Shown here piece by piece: positions 1-8,611 of a DNA stretch of 64,000 nucleotides. The stretch is taken from positions 248,001 to 312,000 of the forward strand of contig DATIFN010000010.1 of NCBI GenBank assembly GCA_035455245.1, read 5' to 3'. Made by a program: the position numbers and the translations under genes. The DNA is from UBA8516 sp035455245 (lineage in GTDB: Archaea; Thermoproteota; Nitrososphaeria; Nitrososphaerales; Nitrosopumilaceae). Within the stretch, counting starts at the first letter, position 1; each line of letters begins with the position of its first letter. Below the pieces are notes generated by a model that had not been told where the DNA came from, made no database searches, and saw nothing but the letters and a program-made list of their open reading frames with translations.

Positions 1-192
1 ATTTGTAAGGGATTTTACAACTTTTTGATATGTTATTTTTCTCACTTGATCTCCTGAAACAAGTGAAACTTTCTTTGGATTAGCTAAATCTGCTATAAAT
101 TTTCCAATATTTCCAATGTTTTTCTCACCAATGACTATTTGTCTAGGAAGCTCCATTACGTGTGAAGACATGGGTTTTTGATGAAATGTCAT
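1..192 (-). CDS. egsA: Glycerol-1-phosphate dehydrogenase, N-terminal part (cut by window edge)
   Basis: The enzyme reduces dihydroxyacetone phosphate to sn-glycerol 1-phosphate, the backbone of archaeal ether lipids. Only 64 N-terminal codons lie in the window. They read MTFHQKPMSSHVMELPRQ, then a segment containing IVIGEKNIGNIG and VSLVSGDQV, the typical start of the NAD(P)-binding lobe of archaeal G1PDH. ATG codons at 192, 171 and 156 are in frame; 171 (MSSHVMELPRQ) resembles family N-termini best, 192 is the longest choice. The gene is divergent from psmB. The active-site metal ligands lie outside the window, so the call rests on N-terminal similarity. Confidence 0.8.
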   Translation of the reverse strand, partial: MTFHQKPMSSHVMELPRQIVIGEKNIGNIGKFIADLANPKKVSLVSGDQVRKITYQKVVKSLTN

Positions 193-224
193 TATTTATC
201 AATCTCCCGTTTGGGAACACAAAG

Positions 225-234
225 TTATTTAAAA
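225..234 (+). promoter_or_regulatory. TATA box for the psmB-fttA transcript
   Basis: TTATTTAAAA lies in the divergent gap about 45 bp upstream of the psmB TTG start, with a purine-rich Shine-Dalgarno-like AAGGAG at 266-271 between them. Position and sequence fit an archaeal TATA element. The transcription start is inferred. Confidence 0.45.
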
Positions 235-279
235 GGGTCATAACCTATTCAAAACATCCTAAGTTAAGGAGAAATATTA

Positions 280-912
280 TTGTCTGACTATGTTGAACAA
301 CACACACTACACGGAACAACTACAGTAGGAATTAGTTGTACTGACGGTGTAGTATTGTGTGCAGACATGAGAGCAAGTGCGGGTTATTTCATAGCAAATA
401 ACAACACTATGAAAATTCAAAGAATAGACAATCATGCAGGAATGACTATTGCAGGAGGCGTTGCCGATGCACAAAACGTTACTGACATGCTACGCTATCA
501 TTCCAATATTCATCGAATAGAAAAAGGGGAATATCTCCCTATCAAATCCATTGCCAGACTTGCATCATTAATTTTCTTCCAGAACAGATACTATCCATTT
601 ATTGCAGACATACTTGTGGGTGGTTATGACAAACAGGGACCAGCCTTGTATAATGTAGACATGTTTGGTTCACTAGACAGAAAAACATTCGTTACAACCG
701 GAAGTGGTTCTCCTGTAGCATATGGTCTTTTAGAAAGTGAATATCGTGATGGATTGACCGTAGAACAAGGAAAGGTAATTGCTTTACGAGCTGTAAAAGC
801 TGCAATAACAAGAAACATTGGAACAGGCGACGGCATCAATGTCGCAATAATAGATCAGAAAGGATACAGGCTGTTAACAAAAGAACAGAAGAAAGCCATC
901 ATTACACTTTAG
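280..912 (+). CDS. psmB: Proteasome beta subunit
   Basis: This is the catalytic N-terminal-nucleophile subunit of the archaeal 20S proteasome. A 12-residue propeptide ends in Gly12 and the mature protein starts TTTVGI, so Thr13 is the nucleophile. Asp17 and Lys33 of mature numbering are both present (ADMRAS and TMK), as is the GSGSPVAYG segment, so it should be an active subunit. The length, 210 residues, is normal. The start is TTG with AAGGAG 8 bp upstream. It ends 7 bp before fttA and is probably cotranscribed with it. Many thaumarchaea have more than one beta subunit; whether this is the main one cannot be told here. Confidence 0.95.
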   Translation: MSDYVEQHTLHGTTTVGISCTDGVVLCADMRASAGYFIANNNTMKIQRIDNHAGMTIAGGVADAQNVTDMLRYHSNIHRIEKGEYLPIKSIARLASLIFFQNRYYPFIADILVGGYDKQGPALYNVDMFGSLDRKTFVTTGSGSPVAYGLLESEYRDGLTVEQGKVIALRAVKAAITRNIGTGDGINVAIIDQKGYRLLTKEQKKAIITL

Positions 913-919
913 TGATATT

Positions 920-2851
920 TTGCAAAGAAAACAACAACAACGAGAAATATCTCCTGCCACAAATATAATGGCCACCATACTGCAAGGTATTCCCAAGGAG
1001 GCTGATGTAACTAAGATAGATTATGAGGGTCCACGAATCGCAATTTATACAAAAAAACCCCGGTACTTGATGGAACATAATGAAATAATATCTAACATGG
1101 TAAATCTGATCAAAAAGAGAATTGTTGTAAGAACTGAAGAATCAATAAGAAAATCAGAAGAAGAAGCAAGGCAAATACTAACACAATCATTGCCAAAAGA
1201 AGCAGAACTGGGTGGAACCTTCTTTGATACGGCTATAGGCGAAATGACAGTTGAAGTAAAGCGACCGTGGCTTTTATTCAATAATGCGGCTTTTAACATT
1301 GCAGAACTTGTTGAAAAGACTGGCTGGCGATTTCGTGTAAGAAAAGCCACAACAATTCAATCACAAACCATACAGACCATAAATTATAATCTAAAAATAT
1401 CTTCAGCAGAGAGAAGCAAGCATCTAAAACAAGTCGGTGAAAAAATTTTTAGGCCAAAACTTTCCGAAACTTCTGAAGTTTCTTTGATGACTCTTGGCGG
1501 ATTTAGTCAAGTAGGAAGATCTTCTATGCTTTTGACAACACGGGAAAGTAAAATTTTGATCGATTGTGGTGTGAATCCTGGTTCAAAAACTGCACTAGAA
1601 GCATATCCAAGACTTGATTGGGCAAATATCACACTGGATGAGCTAGACGGAGTTGTGATAAGCCATGCACATCTTGATCATACAGGATTTTTACCCGCCC
1701 TTTTCAAATATGGCTACAAAGGGCCTGTATATTGTACAGAACCTACTTTGCCTATGATGAACCTGATTCAGCTTGATGCTATCAAAGTTGCTGCTGCTCA
1801 GGGAAAGGTTCCTCTTTACTCTGAACGTGATGTTAAACAGGTCATGAAACAAACAATAACTCTTCCATATGGAACCGTTACGGATATTTCTCCAGACATA
1901 AAACTTGTATTTTCTAATGCTGGCCACATTTTAGGTTCTGCCACCTGCCACTTTCATATTGGAAATGGTGATCACAACTTTGTCTATAGTGGAGATCTAA
2001 AGTATGGCAAGACAATGCTCCTTGAAAGTGCATCTTGGAACTATCCAAGAGTAGAAACACTTCTAATTGAAAGCACCTACGGTGCAAAGGAAGACATCAT
2101 GCCTACACGAGAAGAGGTAGAAGGATCCTTCATGAAATCCGTAAATGAGACGCTTAGAAACGGTGGCAAAGTACTGATTCCTATTCCTGCAGTTGGCCGT
2201 GCTCAAGAACTCTTGATGGTGATAGATCTTTACATGAAAGCAGGCCAGATCGTTGAATGCCCAGTATTCATGGAAGGAATGATCGCAGAAGCTACATCAA
2301 TTCATGAAGCATTTCCAGAATATCTTGCACGTGAATTACGACAAAAGATTTTGGAAACAGACGACAACCCATTTGATTCTGAATATTTCACAAACATTGA
2401 ACATGCAGATGGAAGAGAAGAAGCACTTAGAGAGGGACCATGTATAATTATTGCAACCTCTGGTATGCTAGAAGGCGGTCCAGTTTTAGAATATTTTAAA
2501 AACATTGCACCAATCCAGAAAAATAAGATCCTGTTTGTTTCATATCAAGTAAATGGAACTCTTGGAAGAAGAGTGCTTGATGGATCAAGACAGGTTTCTA
2601 TATTGGGTAAAGATGGAAAAATAGAAATCATAAACATAAATTGTTCGACAGAAAAACTTGATGGATTTAGCGGTCATAGTGATTACAATCAACTAATGTC
2701 ATTTGTACACAAACTGCGTCCAAAACTTCGCCGAGTTCTTGTAAATCACGGGGAAAGAAGAAAATGTGAAAACCTTTCCATGTCAATCCACAGAATGTTT
2801 AGAATAATGACAACCTGTCCACAAGTTCAGGAAGCAATTAAATTATTTTAG
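920..2851 (+). CDS. fttA: aCPSF1/FttA: KH-domain beta-CASP ribonuclease, transcription termination factor
   Basis: This is the archaeal CPSF73-like nuclease that cleaves nascent RNA at U-rich sites and terminates transcription. The N-terminal ~180 residues match the KH-domain region of aCPSF1 (PKEADVTKIDYEGPRIAIY). A metallo-beta-lactamase core follows with H249-x-H251-x-D253-H254 (SHAHLDH), then the beta-CASP insert (ESTYGAKED, PAVGRAQELL) and the C-terminal SGHSDYNQL motif near residue 586. All catalytic motifs look intact and 643 residues is normal. TTG start at 920; an internal ATG (MATILQG, residue 17) could be the true start. Its 3' end overlaps the convergent sepF-like gene by 9 bp. 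Confidence 0.95.
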   Translation: MQRKQQQREISPATNIMATILQGIPKEADVTKIDYEGPRIAIYTKKPRYLMEHNEIISNMVNLIKKRIVVRTEESIRKSEEEARQILTQSLPKEAELGGTFFDTAIGEMTVEVKRPWLLFNNAAFNIAELVEKTGWRFRVRKATTIQSQTIQTINYNLKISSAERSKHLKQVGEKIFRPKLSETSEVSLMTLGGFSQVGRSSMLLTTRESKILIDCGVNPGSKTALEAYPRLDWANITLDELDGVVISHAHLDHTGFLPALFKYGYKGPVYCTEPTLPMMNLIQLDAIKVAAAQGKVPLYSERDVKQVMKQTITLPYGTVTDISPDIKLVFSNAGHILGSATCHFHIGNGDHNFVYSGDLKYGKTMLLESASWNYPRVETLLIESTYGAKEDIMPTREEVEGSFMKSVNETLRNGGKVLIPIPAVGRAQELLMVIDLYMKAGQIVECPVFMEGMIAEATSIHEAFPEYLARELRQKILETDDNPFDSEYFTNIEHADGREEALREGPCIIIATSGMLEGGPVLEYFKNIAPIQKNKILFVSYQVNGTLGRRVLDGSRQVSILGKDGKIEIININCSTEKLDGFSGHSDYNQLMSFVHKLRPKLRRVLVNHGERRKCENLSMSIHRMFRIMTTCPQVQEAIKLF

Positions 2852-3121
2852 ATCGTACTCTGCTCTCCAGATCTTTACACCTGGTGGAGTAACAATGATT
2901 CTTTCCTCACCCAATCTTGCAATGTCGGCTCCAGTAGTTTTTGCAATTGCATAAATTTCTTCTACTGCTTTTCTTAGCTCATCCACATTTTTTTGTGCAA
3001 GTGGAGTTACCCTTAACACCAAAATCATACTTTTTTTGATGTCCTCTTTGATAGCATGGACATCACTGACATCTCTTAGTGTGATGGCCTTCAGATATGT
3101 CGGTGCCTTTTGGGTTTGCAT
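2843..3121 (-). CDS. sepF: SepF-like protein
   Basis: This 92-residue protein covers the SepF core fold: YLKAITLRDVSDV, then a strand MILVLRVTPL, a helix, and a final ARLGEERIIVTPPGVKIW. In archaea SepF anchors FtsZ to the membrane. The usual N-terminal amphipathic membrane-targeting helix is absent: only eight residues precede the core, and the in-frame upstream sequence meets a TGA after 14 codons without a standard start. It is convergent with fttA (9-bp overlap). Ammonia-oxidising archaea divide with the Cdv/ESCRT machinery, so its role here is unclear. Family assignment is good, function uncertain. Confidence 0.8.
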   Translation of the reverse strand: MQTQKAPTYLKAITLRDVSDVHAIKEDIKKSMILVLRVTPLAQKNVDELRKAVEEIYAIAKTTGADIARLGEERIIVTPPGVKIWRAEYDLK

Positions 3122-3194
3122 CTTAGATATACTGCAAAGTACTCCCTCAAAAAGTCTTACTAGTCAAGAGCAGTTCACAGACTAGGTTGTACGC

Positions 3195-4199
3195 CTAAAT
3201 TCGATATTGCAGGTATTCTGATTCCACAGTAGGAACTATGGAAACTTCAGATTTTTCGTCATTTTTTTGTACCATTACAACACTTGGGGTACCCTTGGGG
3301 GCATCACCATATCGAAGTGTAATTGCGGCCCCAATCTCTACATGAGCTTGTGCATTTTCTCCACGAATCAATGTAATAGGACCAACATGGTCTTTAGCTT
3401 CAAGCAAAATGTCTCCTTTTAGTGCTAATGCTTTGATTATTTCATTTTCGTCTTTGTTTCTTCCAACAACAAGTTTTGTATTTTCATCAAATCTAAAATG
3501 TCTTCCAATTTTTAAAAGGTCAATGTCATTTGTTGATGGAGTTTCTGTGTGTTTAAAAAGATCTTTTACTCTAATAGCAAATGCTGGATCTGTAAGCAAG
3601 CAACCACCCCCTGCATTTGGTGGATTTTCAATTCCAAATTCTTGTGCCATCTTTAATTGATCTTTTCTGGATCTTCCGCGAATTTTCCCAAGATCTTCTC
3701 TTCTGATTAGTCCTTTTTTTTCTGGCTCTGTTGGTGGCAGTAAAGCTGCAGAAAGTGGTCTTACAATTTTTCCTTCAAGGCCAGATTCTTTTTCGATTGT
3801 CTTTAATGCTGGTGCATGCTGACTCATTGGTCTCTGACCTAAAACTTCGCCTGAAATAATAAATTCAGCACCAATTGCTTCCATGTGCTTTTTTCCAGCG
3901 TCAAACATCATTGCTCTACAATCAATACATGGATTCATCCCAGATCCAAACCCATGTTTTGGATGCTTTAACATCTCAATGTAATCATCTCCAAGATATA
4001 CCGTCTTTAGTTTTACACCAAGGGCATCTGCAGTTTCTCTGATCTCAAAACCACAACCTCTGCCACAATCAAAATCACAAAATGGTGTTTTGATCGCTAC
4101 TGCCTCTACCTCAAAGCCTTGATTTTGCATCATTTTCACCGCCAGACGGCTATCCAAACCGCCTGAGAGTAGTGCTACAACTTTCTTTTTTTCTTCCAT
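3195..4199 (-). CDS. PP-loop ATPase, tRNA thiouridylase (MnmA/ThiI)-like, with NFACT-R-like C-terminus
   Basis: SGGLDS at residues 12-17 is the PP-loop that adenylates a target base or acid. C91-x2-C94 (NPCIDCR) and C200 (AGGGC) match the CxxC plus distal Cys pattern of tRNA-thiolating enzymes. C41, C45 and C49 form an extra Cx3Cx3C cluster. From about residue 226 the chain changes to a module resembling NFACT-R/DUF814 (IGRHFRF, KLVVGRNKDENE). Databases usually name such proteins as tRNA 2-thiouridine enzymes; the actual tRNA position is unknown. Single gene, divergent from the M24 peptidase. Confidence is high for the PP-loop class, low for the substrate. Confidence 0.75.
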   Translation of the reverse strand: MEEKKKVVALLSGGLDSRLAVKMMQNQGFEVEAVAIKTPFCDFDCGRGCGFEIRETADALGVKLKTVYLGDDYIEMLKHPKHGFGSGMNPCIDCRAMMFDAGKKHMEAIGAEFIISGEVLGQRPMSQHAPALKTIEKESGLEGKIVRPLSAALLPPTEPEKKGLIRREDLGKIRGRSRKDQLKMAQEFGIENPPNAGGGCLLTDPAFAIRVKDLFKHTETPSTNDIDLLKIGRHFRFDENTKLVVGRNKDENEIIKALALKGDILLEAKDHVGPITLIRGENAQAHVEIGAAITLRYGDAPKGTPSVVMVQKNDEKSEVSIVPTVESEYLQYRI

Positions 4200-4270
4200 A
4201 CAAAAACGACTGATTTTCCATATCTAAACCTTCCAGCAAACATAAATGGCAAATTAGTAGATTTTTTGTA

Positions 4271-5335
4271 ATGCAAAAGCGCAAGCAAAACCTTCTAAAA
4301 TTCTGTAAAAAAGCAGGCTGTGATACTATAGTAGCATTTGAGCCTGAAAACCTCTTTTACATGACTGGTTTTTGGGGCGAAGCAATAGGAATCTTAGACA
4401 AATCAGGTGCTACAATAATTGCGCCAGAGCTAGAAGTCGGACGAGCAAAAGAAGAATCTTTTGACTGTAAGGTGATAAAATCAGAGAGAGGAAAGGGTGC
4501 ACTTTCTACACTAATTTCTAAATTAAAGCAGGCAAAGGTATGCACAGATACCACCAATTATGATGTTATCCAATCAATGAAAAAATCACTACCAGTAGTA
4601 AAACCATCTACAGATCCATTTTATCGTGCACGTGAGATTAAAGACTTGCAAGAAATTAGTATCTTAAAGAAGGCTTCTTCTATTTTGGATGAAATGTATG
4701 AGCTCTGTGTAGATGAAATAAAAATTGGGCAATCAGAGCTGGAATTACAAACTATTTTGATGTCATATGCAATGGAACGTGGGATGTTTGCAACTGGATA
4801 CAAATCAACCCTTAATCCGTTGATAATAGCTGGTGGACCAAATGGTTCATTGCCACACGCTCAAGTCACGAAAAGAAAATTTGCAGACGGTGACATGATT
4901 GTAGTTGATTTAACTTTGAGATACCAAGGATATGTTTCTGATGCAACAAGGACTTTTGGCCTTGGTTCTATATCTTCTGAAGCAAAAAAAGTGTATGAAA
5001 TAGTGAAACAATCTCAAGAGGCTGGGCTCAAAGCTGTCAAGATAAAAGCTTCTTGCAAATCAGTTGATGATGCCTGCAGAAAAGTGATACAAAAGAAAGG
5101 ATATGGCAAGTATTTTATTCATTCCACTGGTCATGGTATAGGATTAGAGGTTCACGAGCTGCCATGTATTAGCTACTTGAGTAAGGCAAAGCTTGAAAAA
5201 AACATGGCAATAACTGTAGAACCCGGTATTTATCTTCCAAACAAATTTGGAGTAAGAATTGAGGATTCTTTAATTGTAAAAGAAAAGCCTGATGTCATGC
5301 ACAAGTTTACTAAAGATTTGATTATAATCCAATGA
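4271..5335 (+). CDS. pepQ: M24 family metallopeptidase (Xaa-Pro aminopeptidase-like)
   Basis: This 354-residue protein has an N-terminal creatinase-like domain (~1-120) and a pita-bread M24 catalytic domain. Dinuclear-metal ligands are visible: Asp in VVDLTLRYQGY and VSDATRTFG, His in STGHGIGLEVHE, Glu in TVEPGIY and Glu in RIEDSL. It should remove N-terminal residues before proline, or cleave Xaa-Pro dipeptides, in the cytoplasm. ATG start at 4271, about 70 bp from the divergent PP-loop gene. No operon partner. Prolidase and aminopeptidase P cannot be separated from sequence alone. Confidence 0.9.
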   Translation: MQKRKQNLLKFCKKAGCDTIVAFEPENLFYMTGFWGEAIGILDKSGATIIAPELEVGRAKEESFDCKVIKSERGKGALSTLISKLKQAKVCTDTTNYDVIQSMKKSLPVVKPSTDPFYRAREIKDLQEISILKKASSILDEMYELCVDEIKIGQSELELQTILMSYAMERGMFATGYKSTLNPLIIAGGPNGSLPHAQVTKRKFADGDMIVVDLTLRYQGYVSDATRTFGLGSISSEAKKVYEIVKQSQEAGLKAVKIKASCKSVDDACRKVIQKKGYGKYFIHSTGHGIGLEVHELPCISYLSKAKLEKNMAITVEPGIYLPNKFGVRIEDSLIVKEKPDVMHKFTKDLIIIQ

Positions 5336-5459
5336 TATAACAAGAAGATAGTGAAAAGGTAGTCTTTGTAAAACACAATCTTAAGCTTGTGGGATAACAA
5401 TTCAAGGCAAGGATAAATGGAAAACCTTAATTCAAAATGCAAGGAAAATTTAAACAGAT

Positions 5460-5642
5460 ATGTCTGAACCTTACAATGCTACTAAACAACTTGGAGAAAA
5501 ATGCCCAAAATGTAATCATTCAAAGACAAATCATATGAGAAATCCTCGTGGTGAGGGAAGAGAGAAAGGAGCTAAACCTGTTCTTGGAACGTGCTCTGAA
5601 TGTCGGAAAGAGAATAAAGAATGCAAATTCTACATGAGCTGA
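5460..5642 (+). CDS. Small C4 zinc-binding protein, function unknown
   Basis: A 60-residue ORF with C15-x2-C18 (EKCPKCNH) and C45-x2-C48 (GTCSECRK) plus C55, which should form a zinc ribbon. Between the pairs is a basic, Gly-rich stretch (NPRGEGREKGAK). An AAGGAAAA purine run precedes the ATG. It stands alone between the M24 peptidase and the CoA operon. I do not recognise a named family; nucleic-acid or protein binding would fit, but this is inference. Confidence 0.65.
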   Translation: MSEPYNATKQLGEKCPKCNHSKTNHMRNPRGEGREKGAKPVLGTCSECRKENKECKFYMS

Positions 5643-5807
5643 TAGTAATCAGGACCTACCAAGTTGTTTCATTAACTTAATCCATGACTCTGTAAGGTTA
5701 TTAGCTCTTGATATCCCGACGAAAAACAGCTTGAACTATGTCCCATGATAAAACAATGCCTCAAATTAACAATTTCATCAATAAGCTGTACCCCACTTTG
5801 CAAAAAA

Positions 5808-7046
5808 CTAACTACTCTCTTGAATTCTACTCTCAATCTCTTTACGAATAAAGCTAACAATTCCTGACTTATTCCTCCATCCGGATGTGACAGTTCTCGT
5901 AGAATCTACAACAACCACATTATTATAATCAGGATTGTTCCTATATTTTTTCAACCCAATATCGTTTGCAATTATAAGATCTGCATCTGATTCTTTCAGT
6001 TTTCTTCTAGCTTCTCTAATCAATTTTTCTACAGGTATATTAGTTTCAGCTTTGAATCCAACAAGAAAAACACCTTTTTGGGTTTGCTTAATCCAGGTGA
6101 TAATCTTTGGTGCACGTTTTAGTTTTAGCATGATCTTATTCTGATCGCTTTTGATCTTTGTTGAGCTTGGTTTTTCTGGAATATAATCAGAAACTGCAGC
6201 AGCTAAAATTACAATATCAATTTTCTGTTTCATTTCTTTTTTTACAGCATCAGACATTTCTTTACTTGTTTCTACTCTTACAAGTTTGACACCTTTTGGA
6301 GGTGATTCTTTTCCTGGTCCATAAATGAAAGTAACTTTAGCCCCAGCAGAAACAAGCTCAGCTGCTAACAAAACTCCCGTCTTTCCCGTGCTTTGATTTG
6401 TAATGACACGTACTGGATCGATATACTCTATTGTTGGTCCTGCTGTGATAAGCACCTTTTTCCCACTTAATTTGGAAGATAGACCAAACTTTTTGAGAAC
6501 TAAATCAAGCACATTTTCAGGTTCTGAGGCCTTTGCCTTTCCCTCGGCCATCTGGGGAGAAATAAATTCCACTTTGTTCTTTAGAAAATCGATGTTTTTT
6601 CTCACTGCTGGATTCTCATACATTGCCTCATGCATAGCCAAAGCTATTACAATTGGTATCTTGGAACCAAATCCTACACTCAAAACTGTGGAGATTGGCG
6701 TATCATCTATTCCATTTGCCAATTTCCCAAGAGTATTTGCAGTACAAGGATAAACTATGATCAGATCAGATTTTTTATAATCTGCAATCTTGATGTGTTC
6801 TAAATCTCCGGTAAGTTTTGTTATTACTTCATTTCCAGTTGCCCACTTGAAGTAGCTTGGTTTGATCAAACTAGTAGCAGCTTTGCTTGCAACACAAGTA
6901 ACATCAGCTCCATGTCGCATAAACAATCTAGCTAATTCAATTGATTTGTATGCTGCAACACTACCAGTGACACATAAAACAATTTTTTTCCCAGTAAGCT
7001 CAGTACCATGTGAACTTACAATATCAAGAGAAGGATGATCACGCAA
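5808..7046 (-). CDS. coaBC: Bifunctional phosphopantothenoylcysteine decarboxylase / phosphopantothenate-cysteine ligase
   Basis: This enzyme adds cysteine to 4'-phosphopantothenate using CTP and then decarboxylates the product with FMN, giving 4'-phosphopantetheine. The CoaC flavodoxin-like half starts at GKKIVLCVTGSVAAYKS, with the PCTANTLGKLANGI segment and the AMHEAMYENP motif carrying the substrate-recognition Asn. The CoaB half starts near GKKVLITAGPTIEYIDPVR and contains NQSTGKTG and the FKAETN segment. 412 residues is normal. It is the last gene of the four-gene CoA operon and overlaps panB by 8 bp. Confidence 0.95.
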   Translation of the reverse strand: MRDHPSLDIVSSHGTELTGKKIVLCVTGSVAAYKSIELARLFMRHGADVTCVASKAATSLIKPSYFKWATGNEVITKLTGDLEHIKIADYKKSDLIIVYPCTANTLGKLANGIDDTPISTVLSVGFGSKIPIVIALAMHEAMYENPAVRKNIDFLKNKVEFISPQMAEGKAKASEPENVLDLVLKKFGLSSKLSGKKVLITAGPTIEYIDPVRVITNQSTGKTGVLLAAELVSAGAKVTFIYGPGKESPPKGVKLVRVETSKEMSDAVKKEMKQKIDIVILAAAVSDYIPEKPSSTKIKSDQNKIMLKLKRAPKIITWIKQTQKGVFLVGFKAETNIPVEKLIREARRKLKESDADLIIANDIGLKKYRNNPDYNNVVVVDSTRTVTSGWRNKSGIVSFIRKEIESRIQESS

Positions 7047-7887
7047 TTTCCTTTTTCAACCTTTCAAGCTCTGGTTTGTCCATAGAAAAGCAATGTTCCT
7101 TTGCGGGAAACTTACCAGAAGTAACATCATTTTTGTATGTTTCAATGGCCTTTACAATTTGTTGTGAAAGTTCAAGATATCTTTTGGCAAACTTTGGTTT
7201 TAGTTTTTCATATAGTCCAACAACATCATGGAAAACAAGTACCTGTCCATCACAGTCTGGACCAGATCCAATACCAATCGTTGGGATGTTAATTGATTCA
7301 GTAATTATCTTTGCAACTTCTTGTGTGACCATTTCTAATGCAATACTAAAAGTCCCAGCCTCTTCCAATGCTTTTGCATCTTCGATTAGCCCTAGTGCAG
7401 CATCCTTTGTCTTGGCTTGTACCTTGTAACCTTCCTGTAATACGGTAGTTTGTGGCTGCAATCCAATATGGCCCATTACTGGTATTCCTGTTTCCACAAT
7501 AGCACGTACTGTCTCACTAACCTCACGACCACCTTCAAGCTTGACTGCATCAGCACCAGCCTTGATTAATCTACCAGAATTTTCTATTGCCTGAGATTTG
7601 CTTGCCTGATACGACATAAATGGCAAATCAGCCACGATCATTGCATTTTGTCTTCCTCTGCTAACAGCTTCTGTAAAAAAACACATCTGTTCCATTGTGA
7701 CTGGAATTGTATTTTGGTAACCTAACATAACCATCCCTCCGCTATCTCCAACAAGTAAGATATCAATTCCAGCTTTATCACAGAGTAGTGCTGTAGTAAA
7801 GTCGTATGCAGTAATTACAGAAATCTTTGAAGAGCGTTTCTTTGATGTTATGTCTTTTACAGACTTAGGCATGAATTTTTCTCCCAA
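7039..7887 (-). CDS. panB: 3-methyl-2-oxobutanoate hydroxymethyltransferase
   Basis: PanB transfers a hydroxymethyl group from methylene-tetrahydrofolate or -tetrahydromethanopterin to 2-oxoisovalerate, making ketopantoate, the first CoA-specific step. Typical motifs are ITAYDFTTALLCDKAGID, LVGDSGGMVMLGY (metal-binding Asp), MVVADLPFMSYQ-like MIVADLPFMSY, VKLEGG, and GHIGLQPQ. 282 residues is normal. Overlaps the upstream phosphopantothenate synthetase by 23 bp if the first ATG is used; the internal start MPKSVKDITSKK (7872) would reduce this to 8 bp and fits family N-termini better. Confidence 0.95.
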   Translation of the reverse strand: MGEKFMPKSVKDITSKKRSSKISVITAYDFTTALLCDKAGIDILLVGDSGGMVMLGYQNTIPVTMEQMCFFTEAVSRGRQNAMIVADLPFMSYQASKSQAIENSGRLIKAGADAVKLEGGREVSETVRAIVETGIPVMGHIGLQPQTTVLQEGYKVQAKTKDAALGLIEDAKALEEAGTFSIALEMVTQEVAKIITESINIPTIGIGSGPDCDGQVLVFHDVVGLYEKLKPKFAKRYLELSQQIVKAIETYKNDVTSGKFPAKEHCFSMDKPELERLKKEIA

Positions 7888-8611
7888 GATTGTTTTTGAT
7901 CACAAATATCGCCTGAGCAAGATTCTTTTTATTATCAAATCTGTCTGGTTTGAGATTTTTCTCTTTTGTTAATTTTTTAGAAACATCAACTAGAATTTTC
8001 ATTCCACGAATAACATTATCCACGATAGTAATATCGGCTGTTTGTGCCGTTCTTGATAATGGATTAAGATCAAATGTGATCACTTTTTTTCCAAATTTTT
8101 TTAGAGCTAAAGTTCTGTCTCCATCTTCTAATGGCACAAGAACTACATCCGCAGAAAATATCCCATTTCTGTCAACAATTCGTCTTGCACTGTCAAGTTT
8201 TGGAATTCTTATTGAAGATTTAGGATCTAATCCCAAAATTTCCTTGGCGCTATTTTTTCTTAAAAGATTAGCAATCGCTTTTTTTCTTTTTTGACTAACA
8301 TAGAATAGATTCACCTCAATCTTTGCATTCACAGTTTTTGCAAGATCAACAATCTCCCTTGGACATAATGCAGCAAAGTTACCATTTACTGAAATTACGG
8401 GGGATTTTGCCAAAACAAGGGCTTTGGCTGCCGCCCTTATCGCTTTTAGAGAATTTTTTGAGGTCTTTTCGCCTATCAAATAATCAAAAGTTTCTCCTCT
8501 ACCATGAGCCATCAGTCCTTCTTCAACAACCAAGCCGGTTTTATAACCTCGGACAAGCTTTTCTCTTATATGCAGGGATGCAGCCCTGGGGTGTGATTTT
8601 GGAATTAACAC
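7865..8611 (-). CDS. Archaeal phosphopantothenate synthetase (4-phosphopantoate-beta-alanine ligase)
   Basis: This archaea-specific enzyme joins 4-phosphopantoate to beta-alanine with ATP, replacing bacterial PanC/CoaA chemistry. The protein begins with the family signature IPKSHPRAASL and REKLV, then GLMAHGRGE, SPVISVNGNFAALCP, VNLFYVSQKR and VLVPLEDGDRT. 248 residues is normal. It overlaps the upstream pantoate kinase by 7 bp, so the two archaeal-type steps are translationally coupled. Confidence 0.92.
   Translation of the reverse strand: MLIPKSHPRAASLHIREKLVRGYKTGLVVEEGLMAHGRGETFDYLIGEKTSKNSLKAIRAAAKALVLAKSPVISVNGNFAALCPREIVDLAKTVNAKIEVNLFYVSQKRKKAIANLLRKNSAKEILGLDPKSSIRIPKLDSARRIVDRNGIFSADVVLVPLEDGDRTLALKKFGKKVITFDLNPLSRTAQTADITIVDNVIRGMKILVDVSKKLTKEKNLKPDRFDNKKNLAQAIFVIKNNLGRKIHA

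Noticed and set aside
5643..5807. 165-bp gap after the small Zn protein, with a TGATGA on the reverse strand resembling a C box of a C/D sRNA
   Set aside because: The base before TGATGA does not fit, and I could not find D, D' and C' boxes at proper spacing. Nothing else seen in it.
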